Assembly (NCBI GenBank): GCA_947311435.1
Contig: CAMZKT010000022.1
Coordinates: 1 to 61,346 of the forward strand
DNA length: 61,346 nucleotides
From: an uncultured Desulfocapsa sp.
GTDB taxonomy: Bacteria > Desulfobacterota > Desulfobulbia > Desulfobulbales > Desulfocapsaceae
Direction: 5' to 3'
Part shown: piece after piece, positions 8,160 to 15,989 of the stretch
How positions within the stretch are numbered: position 1 is the stretch's first letter
Layout of the letters: each line of letters opens with the position of its first letter
Made by a program: the position numbers and the translations under genes
The notes under the pieces: model-generated
Told to the model about the DNA's origin: nothing
Database searches by the model: none
Seen by the model: only the letters and a program-made list of their open reading frames with translations

Positions 8160-8250
8160 TTAGTACCTTACTACAGAGAATCCGTCATAAAAACAAGAAA
8201 CAGCGAAAGATTTTTAAAGTAAGAAAATTAGAGCTACCACCAAGACATTA
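8160..8250 (+). repeat. Dispersed repeat, tandem third unit
   Basis: Starts TTAGTACCTTACTACAGAG and ends CACCAAGACATTA. It is a diverged tandem neighbour of copy 2. Its last bases are the TAA stop codon (reverse strand) of the tetR gene, mirroring copy 1, which starts in a stop codon. Confidence 0.6.
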
Positions 8251-8895
8251 ATCAATCTTTATAAAACTCCCCAAGCCCTGAAGGAAAATTTTACTCACCA
8301 GGTCGGCATAATCATCAAGTGTCACCGATGCCAACCGCTCAGGCTGAACCTGCGCCATAACAGGATTGAACAGGAATTTTGATGCCATCATAGATGTTAA
8401 GGTGGAACAAAAAAGCACCGGGACTGCAAGTTCAGCGATTTCGCTATCCAAATCAACAGAATCAAGAAACTCCTTCACCGTTGCTATCATCTGTTTTCCC
8501 CAGAGAGCCTTATGTTCCGTAATCTCGGGGTCTTCATGTGGCAATTCAGTTATTGTGACCAGCAGATATTCACTATTCTCTGAAAAAAACGTAACGACCT
8601 TGTGTATAAACTTGTCCAGCCTTGTCAAAGGTGGGGCATTTCCGAGGAGTTCACTCCTTGCAATCTCAAGGTACCCAGAAAAGAACATATCCAGAATTTC
8701 CTTAAGCAATGCCTTTTTTGAACCATAAAAATAATTAATCATTGCCAAGTTTACATCTGCCAGTGCCGCCAGCTCCCGAAGCCCGGTATTCCCATATCCC
8801 CGTCGGGAAAACAGCTCCACCGCCGCCTGTAGAATCCGCTCTTTTGAACCTGGATCATTGGTTTTCAAATCTTTTCTTCCCATTGAATCTCCCAT
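8248..8895 (-). CDS. TetR/AcrR-family transcriptional regulator
   Basis: 215 residues. The N-terminal TetR domain starts at SKERILQAAVELFSRRGYGN, and the recognition helix-turn-helix lies about residues 37-60 (LRELAALADVNLAMINYFYGSK). The C-terminal half is a diverged ligand-binding domain, so no ligand can be proposed. A second possible start is Met5. It is transcribed away from a MacB/Lol-type ABC operon. A 17-bp sequence 23 bp upstream of its start also occurs in front of the RND efflux operon at 26.7 kb. The likely role is autorepression plus control of the RND operon and possibly the ABC operon. Confidence 0.85.
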   Translation of the reverse strand: MGDSMGRKDLKTNDPGSKERILQAAVELFSRRGYGNTGLRELAALADVNLAMINYFYGSKKALLKEILDMFFSGYLEIARSELLGNAPPLTRLDKFIHKVVTFFSENSEYLLVTITELPHEDPEITEHKALWGKQMIATVKEFLDSVDLDSEIAELAVPVLFCSTLTSMMASKFLFNPVMAQVQPERLASVTLDDYADLVSKIFLQGLGSFIKID

Positions 8896-8917
8896 AACTG
8901 CTCATCGCCCCTGACTC

Positions 8918-8971
8918 AATCAAACGATTGTTTACCCGTGACATTTAAATCCCTTTCTGTTTTACTGTCAA
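8918..8971 (-). promoter_or_regulatory. tetR promoter and 17-bp operator
   Basis: Leftward -35 TTGACA (8971-8966), 17-bp spacer, -10 TTAAAT (8948-8943). Downstream is AATCAAACGATTGTTTA (8918-8934), whose core is AAAC-N4-GTTT. The reverse complement of these 17 bases is found exactly at 26669-26685. A second palindrome, TCGAC-N6-GTCGA (9009-9024), lies in the rest of the 331-bp divergent gap and may serve the ABC operon. No convincing promoter was found for that operon. Confidence 0.65.
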
Positions 8972-9226
8972 GGAAGCAATCACTGACAAACATCCCCTGT
9001 TTCGACGTAAATGTCGATATAAAACACTGTTTGTCGACAACTCTTCCAACAAACCTGTTTCAGACAATTACCAAGCGAAGCTGGAATGCCACAAGTAACC
9101 CATTCCCATTTTTTGTTTCAGAAGATGTACACGGCCTGTTTTTTGCTAGAAGATTCTGAAAACAAAATAAAATCGAGGTCGTTTAAAGCCATAATATCTT
9201 ACAAGCCACAAAAAGGGAGAAACAGA

Positions 9227-9931
9227 ATGTATCTCGTTGAAAGCAAGAAAATCACCAAAATTTATCAAACAGAAGAGGTCGCCATAACAGCCATTGAAGA
9301 TGTTTCCTTCACCATCGACAAAGGCTCTTTTGTCTCCTTCGTCGGTCCTTCGGGCAGTGGCAAGTCCACTCTTTTGAACATGATTGGCTGTCTGGATCCT
9401 CCCAGCAGCGGATCATTACAGGTTGTCGGACAGGACATAGGAAAAATGAGTCGGAATCAGGCTGCTTCCTTCCGTGGCGAGAACATCGGTTTTGTTTTTC
9501 AGGATTTCAACCTTATTCCCGTTCTGTCTGTAGCAGAGAATGTTGAGTACCCGCTCATAATGGTACAAAACTGGCCCGCCGAGAAACGAAAGAAAAGAGT
9601 CGCGGAAATGCTTGAAGCCGTGGACATAAGCGATCAGGCTAACAAATTTCCCGGCCAGATTTCAGGGGGGCAAAAACAGCGGGTGGCCATAGCAAGAGCT
9701 TTGGTAACCAACGCCCCTCTGGTACTGGCCGATGAGCCAACTGCCAACCTGGATCGAAAATCTGCCGAACGAATTGTGGATCTTATGAAGAAAATGCGAG
9801 ATGAGTTTGGTACCACTTTTATTTTTTCAACCCATGACCCGCGAGTGGTTCAACATGCTGAAACAATTTTCACCCTAGAAGATGGCCGTCTGGTAAGCCT
9901 GGAACAGGGAGAAGGAGGAAATCATGCTTAA
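9227..9931 (+). CDS. MacB/LolD-type ABC transporter ATPase
   Basis: 234 residues with the start at 9227, behind AAGGGAGA. An upstream in-frame ATG at 9086 would add 47 residues unlike the family. Walker A GPSGSGKST (residues 40-48), signature ISGGQKQRVAIARAL, Walker B LVLADEPTANLD and switch THDPRV are intact. The sequence is closest in style to LolD/MacB ATPases, which move substrates out of the inner membrane without a classical import channel. It overlaps the FtsX-like permease gene by 8 bp. Confidence 0.88.
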   Translation: MYLVESKKITKIYQTEEVAITAIEDVSFTIDKGSFVSFVGPSGSGKSTLLNMIGCLDPPSSGSLQVVGQDIGKMSRNQAASFRGENIGFVFQDFNLIPVLSVAENVEYPLIMVQNWPAEKRKKRVAEMLEAVDISDQANKFPGQISGGQKQRVAIARALVTNAPLVLADEPTANLDRKSAERIVDLMKKMRDEFGTTFIFSTHDPRVVQHAETIFTLEDGRLVSLEQGEGGNHA

Positions 9932-11168
9932 CATATTGAAAATTGCCACCCGAAATCTCTGGCGCTACAAAAGACGCACCCTTCTAACCTCAATACTGAT
10001 TACCCTGGGTGTTATGTCCGTGCTTCTGTTTGTCTCGGTTTCCGGTTCATTTAAAAACATGATGGTAGGACAGATCACCGATTCCATGCTCGGTCATATA
10101 CAGATTCACAAAAAAGGTTATCTTTCATCGCTGGACAGCTTACCTCTGGACAGAAATTTAAGCGAAAAACAGATGAAAAAAGTTCGTCAGGTTCTTGAAA
10201 AAGACGAGAATGTGGAAGCTTTTTCCCCACGTATACGACTCGGAGCCATGTTTTCCAACTTTGCAGAAACTACCAATGTACGGCTTGTGGCTGTCAACCC
10301 TGAACTGGAAATGAAAACCGTTCCATTACTGGCCAATCGGATCATCAAGGGTAAAAAAGATGGCCTGATAGGTCGTGGCGAAATACTTATTCCTGAATTA
10401 GTCGCCAGAGGGATGAAAGTCAACATTGGCGATGCCATAGTACTGGTTGCAAGCAATAAGGATGGATCTGTCAATGGTCAGACCTTTACCGTGCGAGGAG
10501 TGCTTGAAGGAATTGTCGGCCCTGGTGGACGAGACGGGGTTATTCACATTCAGGATGCGCGGGAACTCCTTCGTATTTCCAGTAAAGAAGTTGGAGAAGT
10601 AGCCATCAGGCTGACAAAAATGAACAAACTCCAAAATGTCTACGACAGTTTGCAACAGCAAATTGGCTCGATTAAGAATAAAAAAGGGAAACCTGCCTTT
10701 GAGATTCATACCTGGGAAAAGCTCTCCCCCTTCTTCAATATTGCCCGCATGATTGATTTGATGACCCTGTTCATTAAGGTCATGCTTGTGGCCATCGTTC
10801 TGGTTTCCATCATGAACGTTATGATCATGGCGGTTTATGAACGAATCAACGAAATCGGCACCATTGCCGCAATAGGAACCAAGCCTGGTAAGATTCTCTC
10901 GTTATTTGTCACCGAAGGCCTGCTACTCGGCATTCTTGGCAGCATTACCGGTATCGCTCTTAGTCTCGGTGCCATCGCCTGGATGAATGCTATCGGACTA
11001 AGTTTTGATTTTGGTCGGCAGAAAGGCTTATTGCTGGCACCGTCCATTGGAATTTCAGAGATTGTTATGGTCGCAGGAATTGTCATCGCCATTGCAGTGC
11101 TGGGCAGCCTTCAGCCGGCCATTAAGGCAGCAAGAATGGATCCGATCAAAGCTCTCAGGCATGTATAA
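9924..11168 (+). CDS. FtsX-like ABC permease (MacB/LolC-E type)
   Basis: 414-residue inner-membrane protein. One N-terminal helix (about 19-40) is followed by a large periplasmic MacB-type core domain to about residue 270. Three C-terminal helices and the FtsX-type closing motif (PAIKAARMDPIKALRHV) follow. This four-helix topology is that of mechanotransmitting ABC systems such as LolCDE and MacB. It is followed at once by a LolA-like periplasmic protein and an outer-membrane barrel protein, suggesting a trans-envelope lipid or lipoprotein route rather than drug export alone. Confidence 0.88.
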   Translation: MLNILKIATRNLWRYKRRTLLTSILITLGVMSVLLFVSVSGSFKNMMVGQITDSMLGHIQIHKKGYLSSLDSLPLDRNLSEKQMKKVRQVLEKDENVEAFSPRIRLGAMFSNFAETTNVRLVAVNPELEMKTVPLLANRIIKGKKDGLIGRGEILIPELVARGMKVNIGDAIVLVASNKDGSVNGQTFTVRGVLEGIVGPGGRDGVIHIQDARELLRISSKEVGEVAIRLTKMNKLQNVYDSLQQQIGSIKNKKGKPAFEIHTWEKLSPFFNIARMIDLMTLFIKVMLVAIVLVSIMNVMIMAVYERINEIGTIAAIGTKPGKILSLFVTEGLLLGILGSITGIALSLGAIAWMNAIGLSFDFGRQKGLLLAPSIGISEIVMVAGIVIAIAVLGSLQPAIKAARMDPIKALRHV

Positions 11169-11206
11169 ATACAAAACACTCACTGAAAAACATGGAGAAA
11201 ACAGAT

Positions 11207-11950
11207 ATGATGAGGAAAGTACGAATACAACTGGCCATATTCTCCCTGCTGTTTGTATTGCCTGGCACACTCTGGGCGATTGACGGTACGGAGCTACTGA
11301 AACAAGTGGATGCCAACCTGCAGCCTCCCACCTATGAAATGTACAGAAAACTGATCAACATAGAACCCGACGGCAACAAAAAGGAATTCGTCTTTTATAC
11401 TGTCAAGAAAGGAAAGGAAAAGATGCTTATTCTGTTTCTTTCCCCGGCCAGCGAAAAAGGGCGGGTATCTCTGCGGATTGGTGACAATATGTGGCTCTAC
11501 ATCCCCAATGTTGGAAGACCAATCAGGATCACCAGTCTCCAATCCGTTGTGGGAGGTGTTTTTAACAACTCAGACATCATGAGACTTGATTTTCACGTCG
11601 AATATGATGTTGAGAAACTGAGCGATCAGGGCGAAACCTGGTTACTGGAGCTAAAAGCCAAGAGCGGTTCGGTTGCCTATGACCGTTTAAAAATGACGGT
11701 TGATAAAAAGACGGTTCAGCCTCTGGATATAGAATGTATCGCCAGCTCAGGTATGCTCATTAAAACCCTTCACTATAGTGACATTAAGGACTTGGGAGAT
11801 GGCTTTATCCGCCCAGCTAAACTGGTGACAGACAGCCCCCTGCACAAAGGATACAAGTCGGTAATGATCTTTGCCAAGATAAAAAAACGTGAGCTTGATG
11901 ATGAAGTGTTCACCCTTGACTTTATGCCAAAGATTGGCGAGTTACGCTAG
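11207..11950 (+). CDS. LolA-like outer-membrane lipoprotein-sorting protein
   Basis: 247 residues from the ATG at 11207, which has GGAG 10 bases upstream; 11192 is a possible longer start. Signal peptide to about LWA|ID. The body has features of the LolA-like sorting family: GTELLKQVDANLQPPTYEM, a run of beta strands, and the conserved KGRVSLRIGDNMWLYIPN stretch. Such proteins carry acylated cargo across the periplasm in a half-open barrel. It lies between the ABC permease and the barrel protein, so it probably shuttles a hydrophobic cargo between them. Cargo unknown. Confidence 0.75.
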   Translation: MMRKVRIQLAIFSLLFVLPGTLWAIDGTELLKQVDANLQPPTYEMYRKLINIEPDGNKKEFVFYTVKKGKEKMLILFLSPASEKGRVSLRIGDNMWLYIPNVGRPIRITSLQSVVGGVFNNSDIMRLDFHVEYDVEKLSDQGETWLLELKAKSGSVAYDRLKMTVDKKTVQPLDIECIASSGMLIKTLHYSDIKDLGDGFIRPAKLVTDSPLHKGYKSVMIFAKIKKRELDDEVFTLDFMPKIGELR

Positions 11951-11972
11951 GTCCCATTGCCCGGTATGTGCC

Positions 11973-13286
11973 ATGAAACATAATTTTTTCTTTTTTACTA
12001 TCCTTTTCCTGGGCATCTTCTTTAATTGCAGCTTGCTCCCTGCTGAGGAGACAGAGGACAGTTTTGATTTTAAACTGGAGGAATTTGAAAAAAAGCCACT
12101 GCAATGGGGCGGGTATATTGAAGGAAAACTAGAACATTTCTCCCTCAATACAGAGTCATCACTCTACCTGCTCACCATACCCGAAAAGGATCGTTCATCT
12201 CTTGATAGAGCCACCGGAACCCTGCAATTAAAAGGCAACTACAGTTTTGCAAAAAACAGTCTCCACTGGTTGCTCATGGGCTCTGCCAACGCAGACCAGG
12301 AAGAATACGACGACTGGGCTGATATATATGAGACGTACCTGCGGCTGCGTCCCACCGAGACCTTCACCGTTGAAGCAGGAAAGCAAACCTATAAGTGGGG
12401 AACCGGGTATGCCTGGAACCCTGCTGCCTTTCTTAATCGTCGGAAGAACCCCAATGATCCGGGTGAAGACCTGGAAGGATTCATAAGCCTTGAGTCCACA
12501 TGGGTACACAGTTTCGGAAGTACTTTAAATTCCATGGCAGCTTCTCTGAGTATTCTTCCGGTTTGGGAAGGAGTAAACGAAGACTTTGGCCGCCGCGACA
12601 ATGTGAACCTGGCAGCTAAAATCTATCTTCTGGTAAAAGACATCGACGTTGATCTGATTTATTTTACCGGCAACTCCCGCTCCACTCGTTACGGTCTGGA
12701 TTTTTCCTCCAACCTGACCACCAACTTTGCAATTCACGGAGAGTTTTCCCATATTCCCGACAGCAATAGAATTGTACTGACCGAAGATGGTAGTCTGTCC
12801 CCTGAAACACGTTCGGCCACCAGCTACCTGTTGGGATTGCGCTACCTCTCCGAACAAAATATCACCACCATTATCGAATATTATCACAACGGGCAGGGAT
12901 ACTCAGAGGAAGAAATGAACCGCTATTATCAGCTGGCATATGATACCCACGGAGTGACTGAGCCGGAACTCGCTGCCGAACTGCTGGCAAAAGCCTTCAC
13001 TGTCAGTCGAAGCGGCTATGGTGCTTTCCAGAGTGGAAAAAATTATGGTTATGCCCGGGTAACCTGGAAAGAACCGTTTGATATCGTCTATTTCACTCCT
13101 GGTATAACCACCATCGTAAACATCGACGACAAATCCTGGACAATAACCCCCGAGTTTCTCTATACAGGATTCACCAACTGGGAGCTGCGACTGCGAGCCT
13201 CTCTGCTTGCAGGTGGCAGGTTCAGCGAATATGGAGAAAAATCCACTGAAAGTAAAATTGAGCTGCGAGCGAGGTATTTTTTTTAA
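11973..13286 (+). CDS. Outer-membrane beta-barrel protein, last gene of the ABC operon
   Basis: 437 residues with a start at 11973, chosen because it gives a signal peptide (MKHNFFFFTILFLGIFF); 28 residues further upstream are in frame but not signal-like. The mature protein has alternating amphipathic strands and aromatic girdles throughout, and it ends in ELRARYFF. A terminal aromatic is the BamA recognition sign of outer-membrane barrels. GKQTYKWGTGYAWNPAAF resembles DUF1302-like barrels that accompany LolA-like proteins. It is predicted to be the outer-membrane acceptor or pore of the preceding export genes. It is convergent with the next gene, with no gap. Confidence 0.7.
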   Translation: MKHNFFFFTILFLGIFFNCSLLPAEETEDSFDFKLEEFEKKPLQWGGYIEGKLEHFSLNTESSLYLLTIPEKDRSSLDRATGTLQLKGNYSFAKNSLHWLLMGSANADQEEYDDWADIYETYLRLRPTETFTVEAGKQTYKWGTGYAWNPAAFLNRRKNPNDPGEDLEGFISLESTWVHSFGSTLNSMAASLSILPVWEGVNEDFGRRDNVNLAAKIYLLVKDIDVDLIYFTGNSRSTRYGLDFSSNLTTNFAIHGEFSHIPDSNRIVLTEDGSLSPETRSATSYLLGLRYLSEQNITTIIEYYHNGQGYSEEEMNRYYQLAYDTHGVTEPELAAELLAKAFTVSRSGYGAFQSGKNYGYARVTWKEPFDIVYFTPGITTIVNIDDKSWTITPEFLYTGFTNWELRLRASLLAGGRFSEYGEKSTESKIELRARYFF

Positions 13287-14153
13287 TTAATGCCGTCCAC
13301 CACCTCTTCCGGAACCACCAGAATCACCACCGTGTCCCCTGTCTGAATCACCGGCCCCTCCCCCATCATTGCCGGAATCATTACCACTCCCGGAATCTCC
13401 GGCATCAGCATTACCACCTGCCCCAGATTCATTTGAACCACCAGGTTCTCCACCATGCCCAGCTCCTCTATCATGCCCCTCAAGATCTTTCCCCTTCAGA
13501 CCCTGATCCATGGCTGCCCCATATTCCTTAACTAAAGATTCACGGCTTCTGTGTGCTCCATATTGTCCGAAACTGTTTCGCATGGCCTCCATATCTTTCG
13601 CGGAGAAATCCTTTCTCACAGCCTTGCCGACAAGATCAGCAGTTGCTTCTGACGAAGTCCCCCGGCGGCAGAAATCCCGTGCGGTGAGCATTGTTTTTTC
13701 CGCCAATCGGTAAAAATCGTTTTGCTTCATCCTGGCAGCTCTGGCCTCAAGCTCACCTACAAGTTCTTCAGCATCCTGACGGGTCAACCCGGCAGCCATT
13801 CCTGCTGTTATGGTATTGCCAAGTCTAAACCTTTCTCGTGTTTTTTTACTGAGTGTGCTGGCGAGTTGATAGCCATACTGATAACGAGAGCTCACTCTTT
13901 CAAGTGCCTGAACAATTCTATCCGGATCCACCTGTTTTGCGATTCCCTCGTAAACCTTTCCGACCACCGCTCCCGTGGGAAGCCCCTGCTGCTGAGCAGC
14001 GCCGACCATGTTTTCCACCTGCTGGACCTGCTCTGCACTGAATCCGGAAGTTTCCATGGCCTGAACCAGAGTCGGATCAAGTTCAACGGCAAAAACAGCC
14101 GGAGAAACGGAGAGAAGGATAATGATTACAAATGTAAATGTTAAATATTTCAT
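13287..14153 (-). CDS. Secreted protein with Gly/Ser/Asp-rich tail
   Basis: 288 residues, not recognised as a known family. Signal peptide residues 1-22 (cleavage near VFA|VE). Residues 23-220 are helical and charged, with repeated Q/E-rich segments. From about 228 the tail is almost only Gly, Ser, Asp, Asn, His and Arg (GAGGNADAGDSGSGND type), low complexity and probably disordered. It lies downstream of the ECF sigma operon in the same direction and may belong to it. The tail resembles in composition the Gly/Asp-rich protein at 17.9 kb. It could be an envelope or matrix protein, but its function is unknown. Confidence 0.6.
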   Translation of the reverse strand: MKYLTFTFVIIILLSVSPAVFAVELDPTLVQAMETSGFSAEQVQQVENMVGAAQQQGLPTGAVVGKVYEGIAKQVDPDRIVQALERVSSRYQYGYQLASTLSKKTRERFRLGNTITAGMAAGLTRQDAEELVGELEARAARMKQNDFYRLAEKTMLTARDFCRRGTSSEATADLVGKAVRKDFSAKDMEAMRNSFGQYGAHRSRESLVKEYGAAMDQGLKGKDLEGHDRGAGHGGEPGGSNESGAGGNADAGDSGSGNDSGNDGGGAGDSDRGHGGDSGGSGRGGGRH

Positions 14154-14236
14154 ACTAATTACCTGTACCGTGCTTGTTGTTGTGTGCCTTCTGCGTACTT
14201 GTTTCTATAACGCCCGAAGACTGTAATGGTTACAAC

Positions 14237-14560
14237 TCACGGTTGAAAAAGACAGTTTTCCGATCCAAAATCATCGGTTTCCTTGAGTTGACAGTCAGGC
14301 AAATACACAGAACCGTCAACAACATAAAAATATGCAAGCTCCTGAACCGAACCCACAGTTGCCTGCCAGTCTCCAGATTCCGTTTTTATGATATCATGAA
14401 GTGCAAAATTATCCGTTGATGAAGCCAACTGAACACGTTCTGCATCAGGAAGACGTATGGAAAAAAGAACCGTATCCTGGTTTCTCTCAACAAAATGAGA
14501 AGAAGCGCAACCCGATAGAATTGTCGACAACAACAGTGCCAACCAAACTGATTTCATCAT
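14237..14560 (-). CDS. Small lipoprotein with a CBM48-like fold
   Basis: 107 residues. A lipoprotein signal ends in the lipobox LSGC (Cys18). The mature part (VLFSIRLPDAERVQLASSTD, GDWQATV, LAYFYVVDGSVYLPD) follows the strand order of the glycogen-binding domain in the neighbouring gene, in a shorter version. It overlaps that gene's stop codon by 4 bp, so the two are translationally coupled. Likely a membrane-anchored partner of the sigma/anti-sigma pair. Ligand unknown. Confidence 0.55.
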   Translation of the reverse strand: MMKSVWLALLLSTILSGCASSHFVERNQDTVLFSIRLPDAERVQLASSTDNFALHDIIKTESGDWQATVGSVQELAYFYVVDGSVYLPDCQLKETDDFGSENCLFQP

Positions 14561-15129
14561 AGCGAACCTGCCACCCTGATAATTGAATTAATCCCGCCGA
14601 AATCGTCATGTTCATAGGTGAGAACTGTCGGGTCGGCCACCTGCCGGCCATCATCCACCAAATAACTATAACGATGTTCTCCACCAGACAAGCTAAGTTG
14701 TGCTGTCCAGTATCCACTGTCCCCTATTTTTTCCATGGCCACCGGAGACCAGCGGGTAAAATCACCTACGATTTCCACTTTACTCACATCCGGACTATAA
14801 ATAACGAAACGATGCTGCGTCTCAATCGGGGAGACGACCGGAGAAGGATTCGACAGGTACACACCGACCATCAGCACCATGGCTGTTGCAAATCCCGCCA
14901 AGGGGAGAAACCATGACTGGAACCTCCCGACCTTTTCCTCTGCTACCATCGGAATGCTTACATGGGGGAGAGAAACTGCCATACCACCCTGCAACAGTTT
15001 TTCCTGCACAAGAAACTCCACCGCTTCATCCTTGAACGGTTTGTTTCCATGTACATTCTCAACAAATTCAATCTTTTCATCAATATCAAGTTCGTTATCC
15101 ACAAACATACTGATAAGGTAATCTTTCAT
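14557..15129 (-). CDS. Probable anti-sigma factor with CBM48/AMPK-beta-type sensor domain
   Basis: 190 residues in three parts. An N-terminal acidic helical segment (1-50) opens MKDYLISMFVDNELDIDEK, in the style of anti-sigma zinc-less domains. One membrane helix spans about 73-92. A C-terminal early-set/glycogen-binding domain (about 104-187) has VEIVGDFTRWSPVAMEK and HRYSYLVDDGRQVADP, typical AMPK-beta/isoamylase-N motifs. It overlaps the ECF sigma gene by 4 bp. The inferred role is a membrane-held inhibitor of the sigma factor whose outer domain senses a carbohydrate or other ligand. Anti-sigma activity is inferred from position and topology only. Confidence 0.6.
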   Translation of the reverse strand: MKDYLISMFVDNELDIDEKIEFVENVHGNKPFKDEAVEFLVQEKLLQGGMAVSLPHVSIPMVAEEKVGRFQSWFLPLAGFATAMVLMVGVYLSNPSPVVSPIETQHRFVIYSPDVSKVEIVGDFTRWSPVAMEKIGDSGYWTAQLSLSGGEHRYSYLVDDGRQVADPTVLTYEHDDFGGINSIIRVAGSL

Positions 15130-15602
15130 GATTGGCCCTGCCTGAGTATTGTTTTGAGTTTAGTCCGTGAACGATGAATTTTCACTTTGATATTCCCCTC
15201 GCTGTTTCCTGTTATCTTTGCAATTTCCCGGTAACTCAAATTGCTGCTTACCACAAGCGACAAGATATCCCTTTCCTCGTCATCCAGCTTTTCCATGGCA
15301 CGCAACACCCCCTGATACTCCTCTTTGATGCCATACGCTTCTTCCTGACCAGTACCTTCTCCATGCAGTTCATCCTCGTACGATGTATCTCCCCTGTTTT
15401 TCCTGAAATGGTCATAGAGGAGATTCCGTCCAATGGTAAAGAGAAGTGCGGGACTCTCCTCCCTGTCTTTATAGCGTTCAAGATACCTGGTGAAACTTTC
15501 CTGCATAATGTCTGCAGAAAGGTGATAATTCCCCGTTTTGCGAAGCAGATATCCAAAAAACTTTTCTTTATTTTCTATGTAAAACTTTCGAAACGTATTC
15601 AT
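15126..15602 (-). CDS. ECF-type RNA polymerase sigma factor
   Basis: 158 residues, normal for an ECF sigma factor. Region 2 covers about residues 5-70 (FGYLLRKTGNYHLSADIMQE, LLFTIGRNLLYDHFRK). Region 4 covers about 100-153 (LDDEERDILSLVV, SYREIAKITGNSEGNIKVKI). It is first in an operon with the membrane CBM48 protein and the small lipoprotein, all overlapping by 4 bp, and perhaps the secreted Gly-rich protein. Confidence 0.88.
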   Translation of the reverse strand: MNTFRKFYIENKEKFFGYLLRKTGNYHLSADIMQESFTRYLERYKDREESPALLFTIGRNLLYDHFRKNRGDTSYEDELHGEGTGQEEAYGIKEEYQGVLRAMEKLDDEERDILSLVVSSNLSYREIAKITGNSEGNIKVKIHRSRTKLKTILRQGQS

Positions 15603-15779
15603 CCTATAAACATCAACTCTTTTTACCCAAAAAGGTTACGGCAAAAGAAGATTTAAAAGCTTTAATCATAAAACAATCTGCCAAAGAGATGAATTAGACT
15701 ACTCAGAACACTTTTTCCCAACAAGTAGGAAAAGTTTCAAGATTCGCTGGGCCCTTTGATAAAACACATTCAAGATGTG

Positions 15780-15865
15780 TAAGTTCCTTGGTGGAAGCTC
15801 TAACTGTCTGATTGTGAAGCTCCCTCGTTGCTTTTTATTGCTGTTTTACAGAGTAAGCCACTCAA
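15780..15865 (-). repeat. Dispersed repeat, diverged copy in inverse orientation
   Basis: Reads TAAGTTCCTTGGTGGAAGCT and ends ACAGAGTAAGCCACTCAA, the reverse complement of the 8160-8250 unit with many substitutions. It lies in the 387-bp gap between the ECF operon and the chemoreceptor gene. Nothing else was recognised in that gap. Confidence 0.5.
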
Positions 15866-15989
15866 CCAGAGGCAACCGCTCAGGGTACCTTATTTTTCTG
15901 TGGTCATGCGATTTTTGCCCCCCTTACGCCACCGCCGTTCCATAGGAAAGACAAGCAACAAGAGGGCATTTCAAACCTGCCTTAGCTTC

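Noticed and set aside
15612-15639. ECF-type autoregulatory promoter GTAACC-N16-GTTGAT
   Set aside because: It would start transcription about 3 bases before the start codon, leaving no ribosome site; too weak to call.
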